Shown here: positions 24,285 through 33,468 of the stretch, piece after piece | How the letters are laid out: every line of letters starts with the position of its first letter | Numbering within the stretch: the first letter of the stretch is position 1 | DNA from: VKMB-3413 sp041027365 | GTDB lineage: Bacteria; Pseudomonadota; Alphaproteobacteria; Rhizobiales; Rhizobiaceae | Length of the DNA stretch: 64,000 nt | Direction of reading: 5' to 3' | Assembly (NCBI RefSeq): GCF_041027365.1 | Contig: NZ_JBFTEH010000001.1 | Location: 1-64,000, forward strand | Program-made: the position numbers and the translations under genes | The notes under the pieces: generated by a model | What the model saw: the letters and a program-made list of their open reading frames with translations, nothing else | Told to the model about the DNA's origin: nothing | Databases searched by the model: none

Positions 24285-24887
24285 ATGACGTGGGACGAGC
24301 GCTATGGCGGAGAGGACTATCTCTTCGGAACCGAGCCCAACGCCTTCCTGAAGGCGCAGGCGCATCGCCTGCGGCCCGGCATGCGGGCCCTGGCGGTTGC
24401 GGACGGAGAGGGGCGGAACGGCGTCTTCCTCGCCGCGGAGGGCCTGTCGGTGACTACGATCGACGCCTCGGAGCGCGGTCTCGCCAAGGCGCGCCGGCTC
24501 GCAGCCGCGCGCGGCGTGACGCTCGACGCCCGGCTGGCGGACGTGGCGGCCTGGGACTGGCCGAGAGGCGAATACGACGTCGTCGCCGGGATCTTCATCC
24601 AGTTCGCCGACCCTGCGCTGCGCGATTTCCTGTTCGAGGCGATGAAGGCTGCGCTTGCCCCCGGCGGCCTGCTGATCCTTCAGGGCTACCGTCCGGAGCA
24701 GGTCGACTACGGCACCGGCGGTCCGCCGCATCGCGAGAACATGTACACGCGGGCGATGCTGGAGGCGGCCTTCGGCGATCTCGAGATCCTGCATCTCGAG
24801 GAGCACGATTCGGAAATCTTCGAGGGCAGCGGCCATGGCGGCCGCTCCGCTCTCATCGACCTCGTCGCGCGGCGTCCGTCCGCCTGA
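24285..24887 (+). CDS. Class I SAM-dependent methyltransferase
   Basis: 200 residues. Motif I is LAVADGEGRNGVFLAAEG, followed by acidic TTIDASE (motif II), DVVAGIFIQFADPALR (motif IV) and PGGLLILQGYRP. The start MTWDERYGGEDYLFGTEPN resembles TehB/thiopurine-type small-molecule methyltransferases. Substrate unknown. The ATG at 24285 follows a GGAGG by about 13 bases, which is long. The 306-bp gap before it, shared with the divergent DsbA gene, contains a single GGAAC-N17-TT motif and nothing stronger. Confidence 0.8.
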   Translation: MTWDERYGGEDYLFGTEPNAFLKAQAHRLRPGMRALAVADGEGRNGVFLAAEGLSVTTIDASERGLAKARRLAAARGVTLDARLADVAAWDWPRGEYDVVAGIFIQFADPALRDFLFEAMKAALAPGGLLILQGYRPEQVDYGTGGPPHRENMYTRAMLEAAFGDLEILHLEEHDSEIFEGSGHGGRSALIDLVARRPSA

Positions 24888-24922
24888 ACGGCGCCGAGCA
24901 GCCTTCGGCGGCTGCCGCTCCG

Positions 24923-25267
24923 TCAGTCCTGGATGGTCTGGAGATAGAGGACGACGGCGTGCGCCTGGAGCGGTGTCAGCACGAATTCCGGCATGTCGGG
25001 ATGGCCGCTGACGATGCCCTCGACCAGCGCCTCCTCGATGTCGGCCACCGGATAGTGCCGGGACAGCGTGCGGAAGGCCGGCGCCTGCGGATGGGCGCTC
25101 TTGTCGGTGCGGGTGACGGCGTGGCAGCGCGAACAATTCGCGGTCACGATCGCCTTTCCCTCGGCGATCATGGCGGGGTCGGCACCTGCCGCCAAGGCGG
25201 GCGAGGCAGCGAGGCAGACGGCTGTCGCGGCGATCAGTGCCCGTGCGATGGCGTTGCATCTCAGCAT
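24923..25267 (-). CDS. Small c-type cytochrome
   Basis: 114 residues with a signal peptide (MLRCNAIARALIAATAVCLA, cleaved near ALA). One haem-binding CSRCH is present at about residue 45 (GKAIVTANCSRCHAV); the Met ligand is likely in HPDMPEFVLTP, and the end LQAHAVVLYLQTIQD is the usual C-terminal cytochrome c helix. Periplasmic electron carrier of unknown partner. GAGGGG lies 9 bases before the ATG. A 6-bp convergent hairpin sits at 24898-24915. Confidence 0.87.
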   Translation of the reverse strand: MLRCNAIARALIAATAVCLAASPALAAGADPAMIAEGKAIVTANCSRCHAVTRTDKSAHPQAPAFRTLSRHYPVADIEEALVEGIVSGHPDMPEFVLTPLQAHAVVLYLQTIQD

Positions 25268-25420
25268 GGCTCTACCCCTCGCTTTTCCCAAGGGGGCAGA
25301 GAATGGACGCTGCCCCGGTCATCGCCTTGACGTCGATCAAGGTCAGATGTCCCGGTTCATTATGGCTTGGCAGGGAGCGTGCTTTTCGTCGCGCTCGGAG
25401 CGGCAGGGGACGGGAACGGC

Positions 25421-26944
25421 ATGCAGGACGAGGCCACGCAGAAGACGATCGCCTTCCTGAAGGCGCATGCCTTCGGTCGGCTTTCCGCCGAGAGTGTCGA
25501 AACGGCGACGACGCACATCTCGATCATCCTCCTTTCCGGCGAGACCGCGATCAAGCTGAAGCGGCCGGTGAAGCTCGGCTATGTCGACTTTTCGACGCCG
25601 GAGAAGCGGCTCATCGCCTGCGAGCGCGAGCTGGAGCTCAACCGGCGCACGGCCCCGACGCTCTACCGCGCGGTGCGGCGCATCACCCGCGGCCGGGACG
25701 GCGGCCTGGAATTCGACGACGACGGCGAACTCGTCGACGCCGTCGTCGAGATGCGCCGCTTCGACGAGGGCTGCCTGTTCGACAGGATGGCGGAGACGGG
25801 CGGGCTGACCGTGCCGCTCGTCACCCGCCTCGGCGAAACGATCGCCGCCTTCCATGCCGCGGCGGAGGTCGCGACCGATCGCAGCGGCTCCGCGGTCATG
25901 GCCAGCGTGCTCGACATCAACGAGGCGGCGCTCGCCACCACAGACGTCTTCGTCAAGGATGCGGTCGCGGAGTTCAACGCAAGCTTCCGCGCTGCGCTCG
26001 CGAGCCGTTCGCCTCTCCTCGACGCGCGGGGGCGGGCGGCCAGGATCCGCCGCTGCCACGGCGACCTGCATCTGCGCAACATCTGCCTCTTCGAGGGCGA
26101 GCCGACGCTGTTCGACTGCCTCGAATTCGACGAGGCGATGGCGACGACGGATGTGCTCTACGACCTCGCCTTCCTGCTCATGGACCTCTGGCACCGCGGT
26201 CTTTGCGACCATGCGAACCGGGTCATGAACCGGTATCTCGACGCGAGCGACGAAGCGGACGGGCTGCCGCTGATGCCGTTCTTCATGGCGGTGCGCGCGG
26301 CGGTGCGGGCGCATGTGACGGCGACGCGGGCGGCGGAGACGGACGGGGACCAGGCGCTGTATGACGAGGCGCACGCCTATTTCGATCTCGCGCTGACGCT
26401 TCTGGAGGAGCGGCCCGCCCGCCTCGTCGCGGTCGGCGGCCTGTCCGGCTCCGGCAAGTCGACCGTCGCCGCGGCGCTTGCGCCGCATCTCGGCTCGGCC
26501 CCCGGCGCCCGCATCCTCGCGAGCGATCGCCTGCGCAAGCGCCGCTACGGCGTTGCCGCGGAGACCCGGCTGCCGCCGGAGGCCTATGCCAGCGGGGTTT
26601 CCGAACAGGTCTATGCCGAACTCGCCGACACGGCCGCACGGATCCTGTCGTCCGGATGGAGCGTCGTCGCCGACGCCGTCTTCGACCGGGGGCCGGACCG
26701 GCAGCGGATCGCCGCCGTCGCGGAGCGCGCCGGTGTGCCGTTCCAGGGCCTGTGGCTGGAGGCGCCGGTGGACGAGCTGGTGAAGCGAGTCTCGGCGCGA
26801 AGGGGCGATCCTTCGGACGCGACGGCCGCGGTGGTTCGCATGCAGGCGGAGCAGCCGCGCAGCGTCGTCGAGTGGCGGCATGTGCCGAGCGAGGGCGGTA
26901 TTGCCCGGACCTGCGAGGCGGCGAAGTCGGCGCTGGAGCGCTAG
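25421..26944 (+). CDS. Aminoglycoside-phosphotransferase-like/AAA kinase fusion protein
   Basis: 507 residues in two domains. Residues 1-330 resemble an APH/choline-kinase fold: TAIKLKRPVKLGYVDFSTPE near the start, and RIRRCHGDLHLRNICL with the catalytic HGDLHxxN and later DCLEFDEAMATTDVLYDLAF (metal-binding Asp). Residues 335-507 are a P-loop kinase of the zeta-toxin/gluconate-kinase type with Walker A GLSGSGKST. This fusion is widespread in proteobacteria; the substrate is unknown and antibiotic resistance should not be assumed. ATG 25421 begins the conserved part. Confidence 0.82.
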   Translation: MQDEATQKTIAFLKAHAFGRLSAESVETATTHISIILLSGETAIKLKRPVKLGYVDFSTPEKRLIACERELELNRRTAPTLYRAVRRITRGRDGGLEFDDDGELVDAVVEMRRFDEGCLFDRMAETGGLTVPLVTRLGETIAAFHAAAEVATDRSGSAVMASVLDINEAALATTDVFVKDAVAEFNASFRAALASRSPLLDARGRAARIRRCHGDLHLRNICLFEGEPTLFDCLEFDEAMATTDVLYDLAFLLMDLWHRGLCDHANRVMNRYLDASDEADGLPLMPFFMAVRAAVRAHVTATRAAETDGDQALYDEAHAYFDLALTLLEERPARLVAVGGLSGSGKSTVAAALAPHLGSAPGARILASDRLRKRRYGVAAETRLPPEAYASGVSEQVYAELADTAARILSSGWSVVADAVFDRGPDRQRIAAVAERAGVPFQGLWLEAPVDELVKRVSARRGDPSDATAAVVRMQAEQPRSVVEWRHVPSEGGIARTCEAAKSALER

Positions 26945-27100
26945 CCAGCCGTGGCCGCGAGGCGGCGAAGCGGCGGCCGGGGCGGGGGCTGCCGGTCCCG
27001 CCTTCGTTCTGTCTCTCTCCCTGCACATGCCGGCTTCCCTTCCGCGGCGCCTCCGGCCGATAGTGGCGCCTCCGGAACAGGGCAGGGGAGGAGAAGCGCC

Positions 27101-27892
27101 ATGGATCTCGGTCTGAAGAACAAGGTCGCGGTGATCACCGGCGGATCGGTCGGCATCGGCCTGGCGGTCGCCGAGGGGCTCGCGGCGGAGGGGGCGAATC
27201 TCGTCCTCGCCGCGCGGGGGCGGGAGCGTGTGGAGGCGGAGGCCGCCCGCATCGCCGAGACGTACGGCGTCGCGGCCGTCGGCGTTGCGGCGGATGTCGC
27301 GACCGCCGGGGGGACGCAGGCGGTCATCGATGCGGCGGAAGCGCGCTTCGGCGGCGCCGACATCCTCATCAACAATGCCGGGACCGGCTCCAACGAGACG
27401 ATCATGGAGGCCCCGGACGAGAAGTGGCAGGCCTATTTCGACCTGCACGTCATGGCCGCCGTGCGCCTCGCGCGCGGGATCGTGCCGCAGATGAAGCGCC
27501 GGGGCGGCGGCGTGATCCTGCACAACGCCTCGATCTGCGCCGCCCAGCCGCTCTGGTACGAGCCGATCTACAACGTCACCAAGTCGGCGCTGATGATGTT
27601 CTCCAAGACGCTCGCGAACGAGGTGGTCGGCGCGGGCATCCGGGTCAACTGCGTCAATCCCGGCCTGATCCTGACGCCCGACTGGATCAAGACGGCAAAG
27701 CAGCTGACGGCGGACAACGGCGGCGACTGGGAGGGTTATCTGCAGGGCGTCGCCGACGAGCACGCGCCGATCAAGCGCTTCGGCTCGCCGGATGAACTCG
27801 CGCACTTCTTCGTCTTCCTCTGCTCGGACAAGGCGACCTATTCGATCGGCTCGACCTATTTCGTCGACGGCGGCATGCTGAAGACGCTCTGA
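27101..27892 (+). CDS. Short-chain dehydrogenase/reductase
   Basis: 263-residue classical SDR. Cofactor motif TGGSVGIG, NNAG at about residue 90, catalytic Ser in HNASICAAQPLWYEPIYNVTK and the Y-x3-K pair in YNVTK. The C-terminal segment ends GSTYFVDGGMLKTL. GGGGAGGAG lies before the ATG. Substrate unknown; the sequence between Ser and Tyr is longer than usual. It is followed by an aquaporin gene with its own promoter motif. Confidence 0.88.
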   Translation: MDLGLKNKVAVITGGSVGIGLAVAEGLAAEGANLVLAARGRERVEAEAARIAETYGVAAVGVAADVATAGGTQAVIDAAEARFGGADILINNAGTGSNETIMEAPDEKWQAYFDLHVMAAVRLARGIVPQMKRRGGGVILHNASICAAQPLWYEPIYNVTKSALMMFSKTLANEVVGAGIRVNCVNPGLILTPDWIKTAKQLTADNGGDWEGYLQGVADEHAPIKRFGSPDELAHFFVFLCSDKATYSIGSTYFVDGGMLKTL

Positions 27893-27912
27893 TCCTTGGC
27901 CGGCTAGCGGGA

Positions 27913-27937
27913 GGAACCGTCCGCGGATCGTCCGCTT
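27913..27937 (+). promoter_or_regulatory. EcfG/RpoE2-type motif before the aquaporin gene
   Basis: GGAAC (27913-27917), 18 bases, TT (27936-27937), 70 bases before the proposed TTG start. It lies in the 114-bp gap between the SDR and aquaporin genes. Confidence 0.4.
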
Positions 27938-28006
27938 TCTCTCGGCAGCCGCCGGCCGGCGCGATCCTTGACCGCCGGCGGCAGCACATCGGACGGGAGA
28001 AGCGGG

Positions 28007-28732
28007 TTGCGCAGATATGTCGCCGAAGGGTTCGGCACCTTTTTCATGGTCCTCTGCGGGACCGGAACGATCGCGCTCGCCGGTCTCGCGCCGTCGCAGG
28101 CGCTGGGGTCCCTGGCCGCCGGTCTCGTCTTCGGCCTGTCGGTCGCGGCGATGATCTACCTGATCGGCGAGGTCTCCGGGGGGCATATCAACCCGGCGGT
28201 GACGGCCGGCTTCCTCGTCGCCAAGCGCTTCCCGCGCGAGCACCTCGCCGCGCATGTCGCCTCCCAATGCGTCGGCGCCATCCTCGGCGCCGGCGTCGTC
28301 GCGATCGTCGCCCATTCCAGCCCGCAGGCGCTGGGACGGGCCGAGATGCACCATTTCGGCGCCAATGGCTGGAGCTGGGGACTGCACGTGCCGTGGTGGG
28401 CGGCCTTCGTGACGGAGCTCGCCGCGAGCTTCGCCTTCGTCTCGGTCTTCCTCGTGGTGCGGCACGAGAGCCGCAAGTCGCAGCTCGACGGGCTGTTCAT
28501 CGGTATGACGGTCGCCGCCCTGCACATCGCTTTCGGGCCGGTCACGGGCCCTTCGCTGAACCCTGCGCGCTCGCTCGGCCCGGCGCTGTTCGCCGGCTGG
28601 GACGCGATCGACCAGCTCTGGCTCTACATCCTCGCGCCGGTGGCGGGCGGCGCGCTGGCAGGAGCGACGACGAAGGCCTTTCTCGGCTCGAAGGGCGAGA
28701 AGAAGCCGAAGGAGGGATCCGGCGGCGACTGA
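28007..28732 (+). CDS. Aquaporin (MIP family channel)
   Basis: 241-residue six-helix inner-membrane channel. Both NPA half-helices are present: GGHINPAVTAGF and GPSLNPARSLGP. The second loop has Arg after NPA, as in water-selective members, and the overall pattern resembles AqpZ more than GlpF, though selectivity cannot be fixed by eye. The TTG at 28007 (GGGAGAAG upstream) is preferred; another TTG at 27968 would add 13 polar residues. The C-terminus is a Lys/Glu/Gly-rich tail. Confidence 0.88.
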   Translation: MRRYVAEGFGTFFMVLCGTGTIALAGLAPSQALGSLAAGLVFGLSVAAMIYLIGEVSGGHINPAVTAGFLVAKRFPREHLAAHVASQCVGAILGAGVVAIVAHSSPQALGRAEMHHFGANGWSWGLHVPWWAAFVTELAASFAFVSVFLVVRHESRKSQLDGLFIGMTVAALHIAFGPVTGPSLNPARSLGPALFAGWDAIDQLWLYILAPVAGGALAGATTKAFLGSKGEKKPKEGSGGD

Positions 28733-28761
28733 CTGGGCCTCGCCGCCGACGGGCGGCAGCG

Positions 28762-30021
<1,260 letters not shown>

Positions 30022-30194
30022 GACCCTCACGAGGCTGGAACGGGCGACCTGCGCAAGACTAGCCGCTCTGCCCGGATTGGGAACGGCGGGCGGCCGGATT
30101 TCCGGCGGCGCCGTCGATGCCCTCCCGCCCCGCGCGACAGCCGGCCAGCCCGTGGGACTCGTCTTCCGTTCCTCGTGATCCGTCCTGCGACGCG

Positions 30195-30228
30195 AAAAGG
30201 GCTCCCCGGCCGTGCGGCCGGGAAGCCC
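30195..30228 (-). terminator. Strong terminator downstream of a small minus-strand gene
   Basis: On the minus strand a 13-bp stem (30216-30228 with 30199-30211, one G-U pair) with loop GCAC is followed by TTTT. It serves the small gene at 30260-30490. Confidence 0.8.
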
Positions 30229-30259
30229 TTCGCTCGGGCTGTGTCTTGCCGGTCGAGCG

Positions 30260-30490
30260 TCAGCAGAAGCGCTCGACGAGGAGTTCCTCGAGCGCGTCGG
30301 GATCGACGCGGTCGTATGCCATCAGGATCCGGACGATCGGGTCGTCCAGGATTTCCGAGAGGCTCGGCTCGCCGCTGAGGCAGTCGTCCGCCAGGGTGGG
30401 ATCGGCCAGGCGGGCCTCGGCCTGTTTGGGCAGCGGCAGAGCGCCGAACGGCAGGGCGAAGGGGATGTTGATGTGGGGGAATTCCATCAT
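30260..30490 (-). CDS. Small acidic hypothetical protein
   Basis: 76 residues, starting MMEFPHINIPFALPFGALPL and ending DPDALEELLVERFC. It is acidic and Leu/Asp-rich with no signal peptide or membrane helix. The start at 30488-30490 fits GAGG 8 bases upstream; an ATG two codons earlier would lie too near it. A strong terminator 30 bp downstream supports a real transcription unit. I recognise no family. The 305-bp gap before the next gene (30491-30795) shows no other clear signal. Confidence 0.6.
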   Translation of the reverse strand: MMEFPHINIPFALPFGALPLPKQAEARLADPTLADDCLSGEPSLSEILDDPIVRILMAYDRVDPDALEELLVERFC

Positions 30491-30795
30491 AGCCATGTCC
30501 TCGCTGTCGATGGTGCGGGAACGATGCGGGAGCGCGACGGCAGAAACATGACGATCCTCGCCCTGTATCGGCACGACACGCGAAGGTGAGGGAAGCCGAA
30601 GCCTCGGCGCGGAGCGAGCCGCTGGCAGGAGATGCCTGCAGCGCCGGCCCTTGGCCCCGCGTGCGACCGGTGCGGGGCGCTTCACCGGCGCTGCGACCTT
30701 TTTTGCGCCGGCGACGGTTATGGTGAACGAAACCTAAACCTTTGCGTCCGACGATGCCCGGCAGAAGCATTCCGTCCGCAGAAGGTCTCCCGCTC

Positions 30796-31935
30796 ATGAT
30801 CCTGCAACGTTTCGCCCGCTGGTCGGAAACCGCCACCACGGCGCAGCGCGTGGAAGCGGCCGAGACGCTGGCCGGAGCGCTGGTCGCGGGCGAGATCGCG
30901 GTGGGCGATCGCCATACGGTCGAGACGACGCTGACCCTGATGCTCGACGATCCCTCGCCGCGCGTGCGCCGGACGATGGCCGAGATCCTCGCCTATGGCC
31001 TCGACGTGCCGCGGGCGCTCGTCCTGACGCTGTGCGCCGACAACGACTCGATCGCCTGTCCGGTGGCGGAGATCTCGCCGGTCCTGACCGACGACGACCT
31101 CGTCGACCTCGTCGCGGTCGGCTCGGAGAAGCTGAAGGGCGCGATCGCCGCGCGCCCGGTGGTCTCGCTGCGCGTCGGTGCGGCGCTCGCCGAACTCGGC
31201 GGCCGCGATGCGGTGCTGGCGCTCTGCGACAACGCCAATGCGGCGCTCGCCGAGATGAGCTTTCGCCGGATCGTCGAACGCTTCGGCCACGAGGCGGAGG
31301 TGCGGGGCGCGCTGCTCGCCCGCCCGGACCTGCCGATCGGGGTCCGCCAGGCACTTATCCTGCGCACCGGCGAGGCGCTGGCCGGCCTGCCGCTCCTGTG
31401 CAACCTCGTCGGCGCCGAGCGGGCCCGGCGCGTGACGCTGGAGGCCGGGGAGCGGGCGACGGCGATCCTCGCGGAGGAACTCGGCGAGGCCGAACTGCCG
31501 CGCTTCGTCGAGCATCTGCGAGCGAGCGGCCAGCTGACGATGGCGCTGCTCATCCGCACCGTCGCATCCGGCAATATCGACCTCTTCACCACCATCCTGT
31601 CACAGCTGTCGCCGCTGTCGCAGCGGCGGGTCCGGGCGGTGGTCGCCGAGGGGCGGGAGACGGCCTTCCGGGCGCTCGTCTCGGGCTGCGGCCTGCCGCC
31701 GGCCGCCGCGCCGCTGTTCCAGCTGGCGATCGGGATATGGCGCGACATCGCCCGGCGCGGCGAGACGGCGGACGCCCAGACCGTCCTGGAGCGGGTGACG
31801 CAGCGCCTGTCAGAAGGCCATGTCGCGGCGCGCAACCTCGACGGCTTCCCGGAGATGATGCAGCTCCTGCGCCGGCTGACCGGCGAGGCCGCCTGCGGCG
31901 CGGCGAAGGACCGGGCAAGGCGGCTCGCCGCCTGA
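30796..31935 (+). CDS. DUF2336 family protein
   Basis: 379-residue cytoplasmic protein made largely of helical repeats with a HEAT-like look (DDPSPRVRRTMAEILAYG; LADLVAVGSEKLKGAIAAR-type turns). DUF2336 is a mostly alphaproteobacterial family of unknown function. The start MILQRFARWSE at 30796 matches the family better than the open frame upstream. It converges on the TAXI gene across a shared hairpin terminator. Confidence 0.8.
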   Translation: MILQRFARWSETATTAQRVEAAETLAGALVAGEIAVGDRHTVETTLTLMLDDPSPRVRRTMAEILAYGLDVPRALVLTLCADNDSIACPVAEISPVLTDDDLVDLVAVGSEKLKGAIAARPVVSLRVGAALAELGGRDAVLALCDNANAALAEMSFRRIVERFGHEAEVRGALLARPDLPIGVRQALILRTGEALAGLPLLCNLVGAERARRVTLEAGERATAILAEELGEAELPRFVEHLRASGQLTMALLIRTVASGNIDLFTTILSQLSPLSQRRVRAVVAEGRETAFRALVSGCGLPPAAAPLFQLAIGIWRDIARRGETADAQTVLERVTQRLSEGHVAARNLDGFPEMMQLLRRLTGEAACGAAKDRARRLAA

Positions 31936-31978
31936 TCGCACCGGCGTGGCAGCGCTGTCCCGGTCGCGACTCGAGAGC

Positions 31979-32010
31979 TCGAGGCCGGGCACCGCAGCGC
32001 CCGGCCTCGA
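31979..32010. terminator. Bidirectional terminator between DUF2336 and TAXI genes
   Basis: Perfect 12-bp stem (31979-31990/31999-32010) with an 8-base loop, lying 43 bp after the DUF2336 stop and 15 bp after the convergent gene's stop. Confidence 0.65.
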
Positions 32011-32024
32011 CGGCCTTGGCCCGC

Positions 32025-32987
32025 TTACAGCAGCCCGGCTTCCTTGTAGTAGCGCTCGGCGCCGGGATGCAGCGGGACCGGCAGGTTCTTCGCCGCGGTC
32101 TTCGGGTCGATGCCCTTGGCCGCGTTGTGTGCCGCGACCAGCTGCGGCAGGTGTTCGAAGAGCTGCTTGGTCATCTGGTAGACGAGATCGTCCGGAACGT
32201 CGGCAGAGGTCACCAGGATGTTGGTGATCGCCAGCGTCTTCACCGGCTTGTCCTGGCCGTCATAGGTGCCGGCCGGGATGGTCGCCGACTGGAACGGAGG
32301 GCCGAGCTTGGTGGCGATCGCTTCCGGCACCGCGACGACGGTGATCGGGATCGACGAGGCGAGGTCGCGGATCGAGGAGACGCCGAGGCCGGCCGACTGC
32401 AGCGTCGCGTCGAGCTGGCGGTTCTTGATCAGCTCGACCGATTCGGCGAAGGGCAGGTACTCCGTCTTGCCGAGATCGTCATAGCTCATGCCGGCGGCCT
32501 TGAAGATCGCCCGCGCGTTCAGCTCCGTGCCGGAGGCCGGCGCGCCGACCGACAGCGCCTTGCCCTTCAGGTCCGCGAGGTCGGTGATGCCGGAGGACTT
32601 GGCGGCGACGATCTGGACGTAGTTCGGATAGATCGCGGCGATCGCCCTCAGCTTCTTCACCGGCTGCTTGAAGCCGGCCTCGGCGTCGCCCTCGGCGGCC
32701 GCCTTGACCGAATCGCCGAGTGCGAAGCCGATCTCGCCGCGCCCCTGCGCGATCAGGTTGATGTTCTCGACCGAAGCCTTGGTCGACTGCACCTGCGTCT
32801 TCACGCCCGGAATATTGTCCGAGTAGATCTTCGCCAGCGCGACGCCGAGCGGATAGTAGACTCCGGACGTGCCGCCGGTGAGCACGTTGATGAACTGCGC
32901 CGCCGAGGCGGCGGCCGGCGCGAACGCCAGTCCGAGCGCCAGCGAGGCGGCGAAAGCGGGCGCCGCGAGGCGCTTGATATGCTGCAT
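32025..32987 (-). CDS. TAXI-family TRAP transporter solute-binding protein
   Basis: 320-residue periplasmic binding protein. Signal peptide MQHIKRLAAPAFAASLALGL with cleavage near ASA. The mature start AQFINVLTGGTSGVYYPLGVAL is the TAXI signature; IGFALGDSVKAA and VSVGAPASGTE-type blocks follow. Such proteins feed TRAP transporters (glutamate or other organic acids in the few known cases). No fused 4TM/12TM TRAP membrane subunit is nearby, so its partner must lie elsewhere. GGGAGGG before the ATG at 32985-32987 fixes the start. Confidence 0.9.
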   Translation of the reverse strand: MQHIKRLAAPAFAASLALGLAFAPAAASAAQFINVLTGGTSGVYYPLGVALAKIYSDNIPGVKTQVQSTKASVENINLIAQGRGEIGFALGDSVKAAAEGDAEAGFKQPVKKLRAIAAIYPNYVQIVAAKSSGITDLADLKGKALSVGAPASGTELNARAIFKAAGMSYDDLGKTEYLPFAESVELIKNRQLDATLQSAGLGVSSIRDLASSIPITVVAVPEAIATKLGPPFQSATIPAGTYDGQDKPVKTLAITNILVTSADVPDDLVYQMTKQLFEHLPQLVAAHNAAKGIDPKTAAKNLPVPLHPGAERYYKEAGLL

Positions 32988-33172
32988 GGTGTACCCTCCC
33001 GAGGATTGGGCCGAAGCGGCCCGTGCCTCAGCTTGCAACGAACGCTGCGGCAAGCTCAACCCTTGCCCCGCACATTCGCCGCCCCGGCCGCTTCTCGGAA
33101 AGCTCCTCGGCGCATCGGGCGTTGCGGCGCGCGCGTGTGCCGTGCGAGATGTCTGCGGAGCGGGGAGGGAAC

Positions 33173-33191
33173 CTCGGCTGCATCAGCCGAG
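33173..33191. promoter_or_regulatory. Inverted repeat between the TAXI gene and a small membrane gene
   Basis: Perfect 8-bp inverted repeat (CTCGGCTG/CAGCCGAG) around a CAT spacer, in the 235-bp divergent gap, 32 bases before the small gene. It could be an operator or a leader hairpin. Confidence 0.35.
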
Positions 33192-33222
33192 TCTTGCTGC
33201 CGAAACGGGAGGGTCGTCGCGC

Positions 33223-33384
33223 ATGAACATCAACCAGTCCATCGTCGTCGTGGTCGGGGCCGTCGTGCTCATCCTGATCGGGATCGGCACGTTCTATTTC
33301 GCCGAGGACCTGAACTCCCCGATGGGCCGGACACCGCCGGGCCAGGCGGTGCCGACCGATGCGACGCCGCGCTCCGGGTCCTGA
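33223..33384 (+). CDS. Small single-pass membrane protein
   Basis: 53 residues: a short polar start MNINQS, one membrane helix (IVVVVGAVVLILIGIGTFYF), then a soluble tail NSPMGRTPPGQAVPTDATP. GGGAGGG lies 9-10 bases before the ATG, good support for translation. No family recognised. It is divergent from the TAXI gene and 84 bp before malate synthase. Confidence 0.6.
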   Translation: MNINQSIVVVVGAVVLILIGIGTFYFAEDLNSPMGRTPPGQAVPTDATPRSGS

Positions 33385-33468
33385 CGTATACGTTGGTCGG
33401 TCAGCCGCGGAATTGACTTCCGCCGATGCATGCCCGATTTCCGGGCTAGGCAGCATTGGAGGAAATCG

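Noticed and set aside
25343..28525. 1060-codon minus-strand open frame across kinase, SDR and aquaporin genes
   Set aside because: Spans three well-supported genes on the other strand; Arg/Ala/Asp-biased shadow of codon third-position GC.
33169..33195. GGAAC before the 53-residue membrane protein as a stress promoter
   Set aside because: The TT lies 21 bases away, outside the accepted 17-19 spacing; the inverted repeat explains the pattern better.
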